A stretch of 64,000 nt of DNA, taken from assembly GCA_932526585.2 (NCBI GenBank), contig OW052245.1, positions 88,241,369 through 88,305,368 on the forward strand, given 5' to 3'. A program made the translations under genes and the position numbers. The DNA is from Philonthus cognatus. Taxonomy: Eukaryota; Arthropoda; Insecta; Coleoptera; Staphylinidae. The notes beneath the pieces are model-generated. The model was given only the letters and a program-made list of their open reading frames with translations, searched no databases and was not told where the DNA came from. Below, in pieces: positions 31,500 to 41,561 of the stretch (its first letter is position 1; every line of letters starts with the position of its first letter).

Positions 31500-32240
31500 A
31501 TGTCCTGTCAAAAATACTAATTAAAGTAATTCTTTCTTTAAACTAATTAAAGTAATTCATTCTTTATTTCAGGATATCCAATTCTAAGCAAACGTTCGTT
31601 TTATCGATCCATCAGTCACATTCTAATCCCACTGGTTTGGGGTTTCCCATCCATCCACTCTCATCCAGAGGATGAAGAAAAAATAACAGGAAAACGGAGC
31701 TCTCCCTCCTCCCCCCTTCCAGGATGGTCGTAAAATTTTCGGAGCGGAGGGTGCCAGCAACGCGCAAAAGAAAAGGAATAAAGCAACTTTTAATTAAAAT
31801 GGAGAGAAAAAAAAAACAGCATGGACGGTCGAAAACAGTATCGAATATAAATGCAAATCCCGGGTTTATCTCGGTTTATGCGGACGTTTAAAAGTTTTAA
31901 CGGGGCATAAGTGAGGTTTATTGATCAATAACGCGGTTTTATTAACGCAGCCGCCGAACGGATCAAATATATCCATAACTCTACAACAAACACAACGCCG
32001 CTACCCTCAAATACATAATAATAAAAATTGATCATGATCAAAACAAGGATATTTTATACAGACAATCGCCCTCACCTGTCAATTTAAAGAATTGGACCAA
32101 ACAAAATGGGTGGTATTACTTAAAAATTAGCCAACTACATACGAATTGCGTGAATATTTTGACAGCGAATATTTGCCCGGGCAAAATATTCGTATATTTC
32201 TCGCGAAGATAACTAGATGCCTAATTTTCAATAATTTTAT
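31500..32240. other. Unique-looking island, no gene recognised
   Basis: 31575-31960 is GC-richer and non-repetitive, with AT-rich flanks. No RNA gene or exon supported. Probably host sequence. Confidence 0.4.
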
Positions 32241-32250
32241 TATTAAAGAT

Positions 32251-32614
32251 TGTTTTGGGCGAACGATGCTGTCCTCCTGGTTTTGAAGACTCGTTCGAAG
32301 TATCGTGTATTGTTAATTAACAACAGAGTTTAGTTTAACTCGTCAGAATTAACAATCTTTTATTTTAATGACAAATTGAATTTTTTATGACATATAAATT
32401 AATAATTCTATCCAAAAACAATTACACAAACTAGATAAAAAAAAAATATTACAAATGACCCAAACATGCCGCCATATAAAATTCAATTTGCCATTAAAAT
32501 AAAAGATTGTTAATTCTGACGAGTTAAACTAAACTTTGTTGTTGTTAATTAACAATACACGATACTTCGAACGAGTTTTCAGAACCAGGAGGACAGCATC
32601 GTTCGCCCAAAACA
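32251..32614. mobile_element. Foldback MITE with about 135-bp inverted arms and 5-bp target duplication
   Basis: Arms begin TGTTTTGGGCGAACGATGC (32251) and end in the complement at 32614. They stay complementary to about 32388 / 32480, with a loop of about 90 bp. Flanking AAGAT at 32246-32250 and 32615-32619 is a candidate 5-bp target duplication. No ORF. Confidence 0.75.
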
Positions 32615-32650
32615 AAGATAAATAACAAGAATATCAAAAATAAGCATTAA

Positions 32651-33742
32651 CCCATTAAGCGCCATGCATTCACGCAACATTATTTTTTTTTTTGTTAAAT
32701 AAATTACTAAATAAGTTAACTTGATATAGGATATTATTTGACCTGACTTGAAAATGTATAAGGAAAACTGTAAGTATTTTGTTATTTAAATATTTCGATT
32801 ATTCCTCATTAAAAAAATAGCAGTGTATTTCTAACTTTACAATATTTCAGCGTTTTATACGCGTGGCGCATGAAGTAAAATTTCGAGTTTAGAAAAGCCC
32901 CGTGAAAATTTGTCTCGGGTCGCTGCGCGACCCTCGACAAATTTTCTACGCGGGGCTTTTCTAAACTCGAAATTTTACTTCATGCTTAGTCTGGGAGTGG
33001 AAAACACTCGTTAAAAGCTTCACATTGAATTCTTTTAAAAATTAACGGATGTCAGAAGATTTACAGCTTCTGCATATGTTTACCTAAAATAAATGTTCCC
33101 TGTATACATCCCGATGTATAAGTTGTAATTTTTGTGGGGGTATACGTTGTTTTTTTAAGAGGCTATTTTTAGCTTCTAACGAGTGTTTCAACTCCCAGAC
33201 TAAGCATGAAGTAAAATTTCGAGTTTAGAAAAGCCCCGTGAAAATTTGTCGAGGGTCGCGCAGCGACCCGAGACAAATTTTCTGGGCTTTTCTAAACTCG
33301 AAATTTTACTTCATGCGCCACGCGTATAAAACACTAAAATATTGTGAAATTGATGTATATTTGAGCCTCACTTGAAATCAGTATTTTATACGCGTGGCGC
33401 ATGAAGTAAAATTTCGAGTTTAGAAAAGCCCCGTGAAAATTTGTCGAGGGTCGCTGCGCGACCCTCGACAAATTTTCTACGCGGGGCTTTTCTAAACTCG
33501 AAATTTTACTTCATGCTTAGTCTGGGAGTGGAAACACTCGTTCTAAACTTCATATTGCATGTTTTTATATAAAATCGACGAATGCCTAACACTTTACATC
33601 GTATACATTAGGTATATTTAAAAGAAAAATTCACAGTAAGTCATACAATAAGTCGTTCATAGAAAAAATAAAAATAAGTGCAACATTTTTACCTAAAACC
33701 AACTATTAGAGTTAACTCTATTATTGTTTGGCCGTTAATGAG
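32651..33742. mobile_element. piggyBac-type MITE carrying three hairpins, copy 2
   Basis: TTAA at 32647-32650 and 33743-33746. Left end CCCATTAAGCGCC, right end CCGTTAATGAG (one change from TAATGGG). Contains hairpins 32870-32983, 33206-33314 and 33401-33514 in S1'-H-S2'...S2-H-S1...S1'-H-S2' order, so this copy holds an internally expanded version of the single-hairpin element seen in copies 1 and 3. A right-type end GTTCCCTG-TA is visible at 33096-33104. Confidence 0.8.
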
Positions 33743-34120
33743 TTAAGAGGATTTTTATTTATAAGAGATCAAAATTGGAACAGTTGGTGAAATTAAAAGT
33801 ACAATTATGATAAACATTTCGATGATTTTCTTCCGTTTCGTTCACAAAAGTGTTGCTTTCAATATACGAATAATCAAACTATTTGATATATTTTTATAAA
33901 TTATTTCTGTTCTAGCGATTTTAACGTAATTTTTTATACAGGGCTATTCAATAGAAAGGAACAGATTTTAAACGTTTATTTCTTGTAAACTACGCAAGTT
34001 AGAACCACAATTCCAACGTTCCTGGACAGACAAAAGTTTAAAATTTGAACAGTCCAGGCAGAAGTTCCAACCACGGCCGCATTGGCGCTGTTATTTGTCA
34101 TGTTGATTGTCTGTAGTAAA

Positions 34121-35078
34121 ATGACGACACAACAAGAACAAGCATTTTGTGTGCTGCAATTAGCAAAACTAGAGCCTATTATTGAAGTTCAAGGTGCTTT
34201 TCGCCGTCAGTTTAACCCATTATGTGCCATTGATGCATATACGCAACGTTATTAATTTTATGGTAATTAAATTACTAAATAACCTAATTTGATATATTAT
34301 ATTATTTGACTTGACTTGAAAATGTATGAAGAAAAACGTATATATTTTATTATTTAAATATCTTGATTATTACTTATTTAAGTAAAATGTTTTCAATGTA
34401 TTTCTAACTTTACAATATTTCAGTGTTTTATACGCGTGGCGCATGAAGTAAAATTTCGAGTTTAGAAAAGCCCCGTGAAAATTTGTCTCGGGTCGCTGCG
34501 CGACCCTCGACAAATTTTCAACGCGGGGCTTTTCTAAACTCGAAATTTTACTTCATGCTTAGTCTGGGAGTGGAAATACACGTTCTAAACTTTATATTGC
34601 ACATTTTTATACAAAATCGACGAATGCTTACATTTACAGCGTATACATTATTTATATTTAGAAGAAAAATTCATAGAATGTAATACAATAAGCCATTCGT
34701 AGAACTCATATAAAGAAGTGTAGAATTTTACATAAAATCCACTTTTAGAGTTAACTCTATAACTGCTCGGCCGTTAATGGGTTAATAAACAATCGCCTCG
34801 TCATGAGCAGATTTACCAGTGGCATCAAAAATTCGTAGACGATGGTTGCATCTGCAAACAGAAAAGCCCGGGATGTCCACGCACATCGAATGAAAATGTC
34901 GAGCGTATTCGTACAGTTTACGAAAAGGAGCCGAAAAACCTTTCTTGAAAATATGCGACATCGAATTGTTGAAGCTGTAAATTCGATAACTAGAGACCAG
35001 CTGATTCGTGTGTGGCAAGAAATGAGCCACCGTTTTGATATTTATCGTGTAACACATGGTGGTCATATGAATTCATAA
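34121..35078 (+). pseudogene. Mariner-like transposase remnant (N-terminal DNA-binding region plus C-terminus)
   Basis: Starts ATG at 34121: MTTQQEQAFCVLQLAKLEPI, a helix-turn-helix region of the type annotated as DUF4817 in insect elements. It is cut at 34211 by the nested MITE; if that is removed the frame continues NKQSPRHEQIYQWHQKFVDD and CKQKSPGCPRTSNENVERIR. At about 34930 the central catalytic domain has been deleted, and a short C-terminal piece (FLENMRHRIVEAVNSITRDQ, then THGGHMNS) follows in another frame. No DDE/D residues remain, so it could only be mobilised in trans. Confidence 0.8.
34215..34781. mobile_element. piggyBac-type MITE carrying one hairpin, copy 3
   Basis: TTAA duplicated at 34211-34214 and 34782-34785, and removal of the element restores the mariner-like reading frame (RRQF-NKQSP), proving the 4-bp TTAA duplication. 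Ends CCCATTATGTGCC and GGCCGTTAATGGG. One hairpin at 34443-34556 between S1' and S2'. Confidence 0.88.
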
Positions 35079-35189
35079 ATTTTGAACTTTTCTCTTTTAA
35101 GGAACGTTGGAATTGTGTTTCTATCTTTTGTTGTTTGGAAGAAATAGATGTTTGAAATCTGTTCCTTTATTTTGAATAGCCCTGTATTT

Positions 35190-35436
35190 CGATTTAATAT
35201 TTATTTTTTTTTCTTTTCACAACTGAAGGAGATTTGAATCTAAGTAGTCGCTAAGCCAGTGGCTTGTCAGCGACATTACGTTAATTTCTTTAGATTTTCA
35301 ATTTCCAATTAATTTATTTCATGTTAATTTTTAAATGTTGTTATTGTTCTTTTTGATAAGTGGCGATGTTATTTTTGAAGTATTTTTCTGACACTTGTTT
35401 TAAATGCACTGATGTTTGTCAGAACACTTATTTCAC
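35190..35436. other. No recognised feature
   Basis: AT-rich sequence without ORFs or repeats shared in the window. Confidence 0.3.
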
Positions 35437-35437
35437 T

Positions 35438-35605
35438 ATAATAATAATAATAATAATAATCTCTTTATTTTTCTTTGGACAGATATTGGATTTGCCGTCA
35501 GGTTATAAAGTTTTCTCGCACAATATAGATTCACGTCAGAAATTATTCCCGCCGCTCATGGACTCGAATCCATAGCGTGCTTGGCGCGCTCCGCTATTAA
35601 ACGCA
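35438..35605 (-). mobile_element. tRNA-derived SINE, 5'-truncated
   Basis: On the minus strand a tRNA-like 3' half with B-box GGATTCGAGTCC (about 35560) and an anticodon-arm-like GCGCGCCAAGCACGC is followed by a body of about 100 bp, AATAAAGA and an (ATT)n tail. The arrangement is that of an insect tRNA SINE; the A-box half is lost. Confidence 0.55.
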
Positions 35606-35619
35606 GATTTTAATCAAAT

Positions 35620-36110
35620 AATTCAATAAAAAAATAACATTGCAAATTAAAGTGAATCTATATTCACATACTGTAACGATAAGGCTCGTAATAAAACCAG
35701 AGTAAATATAACAACACCAGGAAAATGCATTCTCATGCTAATTTCACCGCGTTTTATGCGCGTTATCGCGCTGAAAAGGGAGCGTCGCGACGCCCGGCGT
35801 CGGTGCAAGCGCTCCCTTTAATATTCATTGGTGCATGCATAGCTGAAAACGGAATTCGCCAGATTTTGGCTCGCCGGTTTTCCACGAGAGGGGTGGGGGG
35901 GAGGGAGAATGGCGTATGTGCCATTAGGTTTAATGGAATCCGGACGTAAATGTCAAGCGCCGAGGGGGGTGAATTATGTTTCGGGTCGAATCCGGAAAGG
36001 GAGGGAGAGAGAGAAAGCGGGTATGCTAATTTCCCTCGCAGCGCAACCGGAGAATTGATTTCTACCCTCCATGCTAGATAAAACCACCCCTTTTGCAAAT
36101 GTTAAGTATT
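35620..36110. other. Unique-looking GC-rich island
   Basis: 35740-36070 has high G+C with GGGGTGGGGGGGAGGGAG (35888-35905) and another purine-rich run near 36000. ORFs on both strands lack domains. Probably host DNA. The adjacent 36140-36180 matches the PLE-like tail (GTAACATTGATAAATGAATA). Confidence 0.4.
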
Positions 36111-36285
36111 TTAAGCGTTCAGTGAATATTTTATAAAGCACTATTGTAACATTGATAAATGAATAAAAGTCACTTACTTTATTTCACTCAAGGAGTAATA
36201 AACAATAAAACAGTAGTGAAACAAACCAAATGAAGTTTGTTTGAGCCGTTAATTTTGAAATAAGCCTAACTTCATTTTTCAATTT

Positions 36286-37275
36286 TTGTTGTTTTTTGTT
36301 ATTATGAAAATTATTAAAAATTATTTAATACGTGTTGAACCTTTACAGAGAGTTAATCGATTTAAGGATTTGGGTGTACTCTACGATAACAAACTTACGT
36401 TCAATGATCACATTGACAAAATTGTTAAGGAATTTTATCGTACACTAGGTTTTATCATTAGAAATAGCAAGTCATTTTCTTCAGTGGATACGTTAAAATC
36501 GCTATTTAATGTTTACATCTGCAGTAAATTGGAGTATTGCTCTGTTATATTGGCACCGCAGTTTCATAAATACATTTTGCTATTAGAGAGCGTTCAGCGC
36601 ACATTTTTAAAATATCTATATTTTATCAAACATAAATCATATCCAGACCTAGGCCTAGGCGTATCTCATGCATGTATCTGTACAAACTAGTTAACAACAA
36701 CATTGATGATACCACTGCCATTGACTTACTTAACTTTCATGTACCTAGGTTGGCAAGCAGATCTTGCAGCACCTTTTCTTACAATACTCCAAATTCACTT
36801 CATGGCTTATGTACACTACTAACGATAATTAACGGATCTTTGGAATCACCTTTCCTCTTGGAGCAAATAAATTTGTTGGTCCCATGCAGGACAACAAGAT
36901 CAAAACAATTATTTTATCTTGAGTCTCACAGGACAGTTTCCGGATCTCACAATTCGATGACTCGCTTAATGGCTCTTGCGAATGAATATTGTGCCCATCC
37001 ATGGTTTGACCTTTTCAACACAACTCTATCTAATTTAAAGTTTAGGCTAAAACGTCATTTCTAGTTTGTGCAATTTATGTTATTTCTATGATTTATGTTA
37101 TTCAATTTATGTTATTTCTATAATTACTATATATACACGCACAATTACGTCGATTAGCTGTTATATTTGATTTTTATATATTTTTTTTTAATTAATTATA
37201 TTACGTTGTAATTTTATGTACAAATGGTGTTTACCGTAAATAAATTTACTTTACTTTACTTTACTTTACTTTACA
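36286..37275 (+). pseudogene. 5'-truncated non-LTR RT C-terminal region with (TTTAC)n tail
   Basis: Begins after the catalytic box: RVNRFKDLGVLYDNKLTF, FYRTLGFIIRNSKSF, KLEYCSVILAPQFHKYI (36286-36690), then after a frameshift near 36670 LYKLVNNNIDD and LLVPCRTTRSKQLFYLESHR, ending LSNLKFRLKRHF-stop at 37064. An internal segment (LLNFHVPRLASRS versus INLLVPCRTTRS) looks duplicated. The 3' end is AATAAATTTAC with five or six TTTAC repeats (37245-37275). Confidence 0.75.
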
Positions 37276-37585
37276 TAATAATTCTCCACTATATAAGCTG
37301 TACAAATCATACCATAGTGTGCAATATAATGCTGATATATTTGGTGATTCTTTCAGTTCATTCCTTAGTCATATTAACCAATGCTTTAATTTGTAATTGC
37401 GTTCAAGTACTAATTTATTGTATTTTTTTTTATTTTTAAATGTTTATATTTTATTTTTACTTTAAATCTTTATATTGTTATTTGTATACTTAAGTTATGA
37501 TGTGATTATTTGTATACTTAAGTTATGATGTTACCCTGTTACTGGATTCTGTATCTGTTGGGTAATAAAGTATTATTATTATTAA
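37276..37585 (+). mobile_element. 3' UTR fragment of another non-LTR element with (ATT)n tail
   Basis: No coding sequence is left, but it ends GGGTAATAAAGT followed by ATT repeats (37568-37584), in the same orientation as the preceding element. A 20-bp phrase (ATTTGTATACTTAAGTTATG) is duplicated in tandem at about 37479-37530. Confidence 0.5.
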
Positions 37586-37587
37586 CA

Positions 37588-37812
37588 TAGCGCGGATTTT
37601 GGCAGGGATCGTTCATGAACCGGGGCCGCTCTGTTGAGTTGGGCATATAACACGCGCGGCTGTGCGTCGATTGCACAACTGGACGATTGCGGCTGTGTCT
37701 GGTGATGCAGTCGCCCGTTTGTGTATTTGACGCCCAGCCGTGTGCGTCATATGGTTAACTCGACTGGGCGACAACGGTTCACGAGCGATCCCTGCGAACA
37801 TCCGAGCTATGA
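37588..37812. mobile_element. GC-rich MITE with long inverted ends
   Basis: Ends CATAGCGCGGATTTTGGCAG and the complement of CATAGCTCGGATGTTCGCAG, continuing into GGGATCG.TC.TGAACCG. About 40 bp of inverted repeat and 225 bp in total, noncoding and much richer in G+C than its flanks. It is inserted next to the (ATT)n tail; ATTATTA on both sides may be its target duplication. Confidence 0.65.
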
Positions 37813-37814
37813 TT

Positions 37815-38080
37815 ATTACAGACAACAAAAATTGAGAAATTAGAGTTAGGCTACTGTCATAAACAACAATTCACGTTTTAAGTACATTAAAAATATAACG
37901 AGTGCTTTGGAAAACAAATTACATATCTTAGATTATGCTATACGAAATGGTGAATCATGGAAACGTCAAATACATTTAATTATATGTCATTAGGTAGTAG
38001 CTGAATTTAACTACGACGTATGTTTCTGAAGTCTGAACCTACTGAGATGCCGACAGTTTATAGATACTCGTTATAATATA
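37815..38080. other. No recognised feature
   Basis: AT-rich, non-repetitive by eye, without ORFs. Confidence 0.3.
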
Positions 38081-38370
38081 CAGAGAGTTTTATGTAACAC
38101 CGAACATGTTCATAACGAGAATTTTTATTTTAAGTATACATAAACATACGCTGTACATTTGCCGACGCTCACTTTGTTGAAAGAACTTAATTTAAAGCTT
38201 TAAACAAGTGTTTTCCACTCCCAGGCTAAGCATGAAGTAAAATTTCGAGTTTAGAAAAGCTTCGCGCTACGCGACCAAACCAAATTTTCAGGCTTTTCTA
38301 AACTCGAAATTTTACTTCATGCTTAGTCAGGGAGTGGAACACACTCGTTTAAAGCTTCAAATTGAAGGTT
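38081..38370. mobile_element. Left part of a TA-flanked MITE carrying a single S2-hairpin-S2' palindrome
   Basis: Left end CAGAGAGTTTTATGTAACAC after TA (38079-38080), the same end as the element at 44594. It then has the hairpin element linker (ATTTTAAGTATACATAAAC) and one hairpin at 38232-38320 flanked by S2 on both sides, so the unit is one continuous palindrome. The inner stem is of the GGTTTGG class and asymmetrically shortened. The right transposon end was not found. Confidence 0.7.
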
Positions 38371-38399
38371 AATGAGATCTAAATTGAAACTATTGTAAT

Positions 38400-38990
38400 A
38401 ATATCGAAAAACAAAATCTACTACCCAACAATTTTATCCTCTCTACGTTTTTTTTTTTTTATCTCCGATCGTTTATTTTTTTACTGTTGTTATTCTAGAT
38501 TAAACTGCGAGCGCTTGATGAGTTTTCCGGACGATAAAAAAGAGTAAAAGGGAAAACTCCGGGTCCGAAAGAGAGGACGGGGGCGATAAAATTTCGCTGA
38601 TGAAGAGTAGTAAAAAGCCGTAGTGAAAAAAAAGTGCTACCGCGACAAACTGCCCCCCCTTTTTATTTTATTTTATTGACGCCCTGTGCAAATAAACCCT
38701 GCGAAGGAAGACGATGTCGAAGAGGAAAAAAAAAAGAGTGGAAAGGATGCAAATGTTTGCTGTGGATTGATCGAGCGTGATGTTTACTCGAGATTTTCGA
38801 GTTGTGAAAGCTAATAAACGTTAGAGTTCGATTGTTTTTGTTTGTGTAGATCGGTGATGAGCAACATTTTTTTATTACTAAGCAGAATAGAATATAAAAA
38901 ATTTTGTGCGGGCGCCAAAAAATATTTTTGCTTAAAATTGTCACATTAAATATTCCTATAAATGAAATTGCCAATTCTTGGTTGCAGAAT
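38400..38990. other. Unique-looking island
   Basis: 38500-38740 is GC-richer (GCGAGCGCTTGATGAG, GAGGACGGGGGCGATAAAA), non-repetitive and without a supported exon. Probably host DNA. Confidence 0.35.
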
Positions 38991-38994
38991 ACTT

Positions 38995-39262
38995 TAAACA
39001 TTAAAAGTGCGATTCTTTTTGCAATCCACAAGTTAGTTTTACAAAGACTATATCAAACACTCATTGAAGATGGCCTGAATAATTTGACTCAAATTGTTAC
39101 ATTTGCAGTAGGTTACTATATGTAATAGCAAACACTTGTTGTATAATTCAATGTCCGTCGGGGCATTAGCCCGGGAAGTAGTTGTTTCAATGAGTGTTTA
39201 ATATAGTCTTTGTAAAACTAACTTGTTATTGATTGCGAAAAGAATTGCACTTTAAATGTTTA
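38995..39262. repeat. Foldback repeat, about 75-bp arms
   Basis: 38995-39068 and 39188-39262 are inverted copies (AAACATTAAAAGTGCGATTC versus AAACATTTAAAGTGCAATTC reversed) with a handful of differences and a loop of about 120 bp. Loop sequence GAAACAACTACTTCCCGGGC (reversed) matches 25118-25175. Confidence 0.7.
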
Positions 39263-39762
39263 AATACATTCGTTTTTCATGTTTAGTTTATGTGCAAAAT
39301 CCAACGTTTTTATATTCTTTATTAAATTACTTCACTCCTCTCAAAAACTCGATCTATAAATTCTTACGTCATCGATGCGAGTATAACAATAGAAGAATAA
39401 AAGAACAGAAATCATCGATTTGATTTCAACGCTAGAAACTATATATTATTTGAGTTGAGTGTAGAAAGAACAGAAACGAGACCAAGCATCGTTCCAGTGC
39501 ATTTCCGCGAAAGGCGCCGGATGAAAAGAGAACAGTGAAAGGATTTCAAATTACCACGGGCAGTTTTAACAATCGACAGCGCCTGAAAATCGATCCGTTT
39601 CCAACGAACCAAATAGCAAATCGATATTAACAAATCGACCCTTTCTAAATCCAACAATAATAAATCATACAGAAAATCCTAAGAGTAAGTAATAAGGACT
39701 AAGGATTTTTGCAACTTTTTTATTTTAAATGTATGTGTTTTGATGAGAAACTAATGAATCTG

Positions 39763-39885
39763 CCCACTGAGCAAAGAAACGTTGCAATGTATTTTGCGTT
39801 TTAAGTTGCATGAATGTTGAAAAAACGTTGAATAAATGCTGAATGTCCGCCTGCAGGAAAGTTGCATGCTAACGTTCAAAGAAAA
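39763..39885. repeat. Relic of the CCCACTGAGCAAA MITE family
   Basis: Begins CCCACTGAGCAAAGAAACG as in the copies at 54188 and 43801 (reverse). The body is diverged (GTTGCATGAATGTTGAAAAA). A matching end (CTCATTTCTGGGT) at about 40530-40545 suggests the non-LTR fragment 39905-40430 lies inside it. Confidence 0.4.
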
Positions 39886-39904
39886 ATGCAACACGAGCGA
39901 TTAC

Positions 39905-40430
39905 TTTCATATGTAATAATATCTTTATTTATAGAATTTTATAGTACATTATATAAAATAATAAATACCAAATTAATATTCAGTGCTTAATTTAAACAAA
40001 AATTCTAAAAAAATGGCTATCGACCATAGGTCTTTCAGGCTCGATTACTTTTATTTGTATGTAACCCAACATACAATGTATGAAGAATGCAGAAGAACTC
40101 GCTTGAGCCACCCGTTTTATTTGGAAACACATAAAACTGACTACGCTTTCCAAAATTCAGCTACTCGACTAATGTCATTGGCGAATGCAAATTGCATTTT
40201 TCCCAGCATAGACTTATATAGTGGATCTTTGAATAGTTTTAAATTTCGCTTGAATACCAAATTTCAAATGTAACACTAATCGTACTGCTTGGACGTCAAT
40301 TTTTAAAATTTTCATTTTGTATATAACTTAACTTAACTCTACTTTAACATATCGCATACTTTTGTTATTATTATGTAAAAAGGTGTTATACCGTTTAATA
40401 AATAAAAAAATAAATAAATATATGTTAAGT
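39905..40430 (+). pseudogene. Non-LTR retrotransposon C-terminal fragment with (AAAT)n tail
   Basis: The frame to 40273 ends RRTRLSHPFYLETHKTDYAF, then SATRLMSLANANCIFPSIDL and LNSFKFRLNTKFQM-stop, homologous to the tail RSKQLFYLESHRTV... RLMALANEYC of the element ending at 37064. The 3' end is AATAAATAAAAAAATAAATA (40398-40420). Heavily 5'-truncated. Confidence 0.65.
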
Positions 40431-40559
40431 TGCATACGATGAATGCATAAAATCCGTATTGTATACAACCCGATGTGCAGCAATTAAGTGAACGTTATAA
40501 GAATGTTTCTCTCCTAATCTCAATGCAAAACTCATTTCTGGGTATAAATGGGTCAAAAA

Positions 40560-41430
40560 ATAAAAATATACATTGGCAACAAGAAAACAAGAAAAAAACT
40601 GTCTTACAAAAAGTAACGTATAGACTAGGGGGGCCTTACCCTGGTACCTAAGTACCCAGTACCCTTAAACTCCGAAAACAATAAAATAATGTTAACAAAT
40701 GCATGAACTTTAATTGAAATCAGCGTCTTATACGCGTGGCGCATGAAGTAAATGACTGATTCAATTGTACATCCTAAAAAAATATATTAATTTGTATAGA
40801 CAATATTATCTCAATTACAACCAATTGTTCTGTAATTAACATTATTTATAATTACATAAAACCTCAAACGGCTACCAGTACGATAAAACGATAAACATAA
40901 AACCAAACCTCCATATAATTCAAATTTCTTACTCGTAACAACACCAAAATCATACGTTACAACCACCGGATGGACGCAATTCTAAATACAGGTAGTCGCT
41001 GGATTTGTGACGGACAATAATCAACATTCCGCCCGGATTGTCCCTTTAAATCATGCGAAGCGTCCTATTAAAAAATATAATGGCCGCACGGTTTGTACTC
41101 TTTTTCTTTTTTTAATTAATGTCCCTATCCTCCTAAAAGCCCTGTTGTAATTGGGCTCTAAAAACGGAGACGCCGAGATCAGCTGCCGAGAAAAACAGAT
41201 GGAGTCTGGCGTAGCACTTGTTTCTCAAGGGAAAAAGGCAAAATGGTTATTGGGTTTAATAGTTGGGAAAACAAACATTTTATATTCTATAAACTATTAA
41301 TTGAAACAGTTAGTATTGTTTCAATGATTTTATTTAACTTATAAAATAAACCTTTATTCACGGATGTGCCATTTTACAGAATATAAACATATTTTACAAA
41401 ATAACAATTTGATACTAAAAATAGAAACAA
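40560..41430. other. Mixed unique sequence with a solo S1' scrap
   Basis: 40715-40752 carries CAGCGTCTTATACGCGTGGC and ATGAAGTAAATG, an S1' flank with the first bases of a hairpin arm. 40980-41230 is a GC-richer, unique-looking island (GCCCGGATTGTCCC). No gene. Confidence 0.4.
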
Positions 41431-41435
41431 TAAAT

Positions 41436-41561
41436 ATTATACATCAAGTGAATTAAACACGATTTTATTCACAAAAAGATTTTTGATTTCACGAGTGCCT
41501 CGGCGCGAGTGAAATCATTTCTTTGAGTGAATAAAGGTGTTTAATTCACGTGGCGTATAAT
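41436..41561. repeat. Hairpin beside the tyrosine-recombinase relic
   Basis: Imperfect palindrome: ATTATACATCAAGTGAATTA at the left and its complement at the right (TAATTCACGTGGCGTATAAT), with a tip TTTCACGAGTGCCTCGGCGC / GCGAGTGAAA. A hairpin of similar design flanks the intact recombinase element at 55692-55822. Confidence 0.75.

Larger units (their letters stand above)
33939..35184 (+). mobile_element. Deletion derivative of a mariner-like element, with nested piggyBac-type MITE
   Basis: Inverted ends of about 30 bp: CAGGGCTATTCAATAGAAAG on the left and its near-complement ending ATAGCCCTG at 35184, each flanked by TA (33937-33938, 35185-35186). It encodes only the two ends of a transposase and is interrupted by the TTAA-flanked element 34215-34781. 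Confidence 0.85.

Noticed and set aside
35763..36098. ORFs on both strands in the GC-rich island
   Set aside because: Long frames are expected by chance in GC-richer DNA with few stops; no domain, signal or splice evidence.
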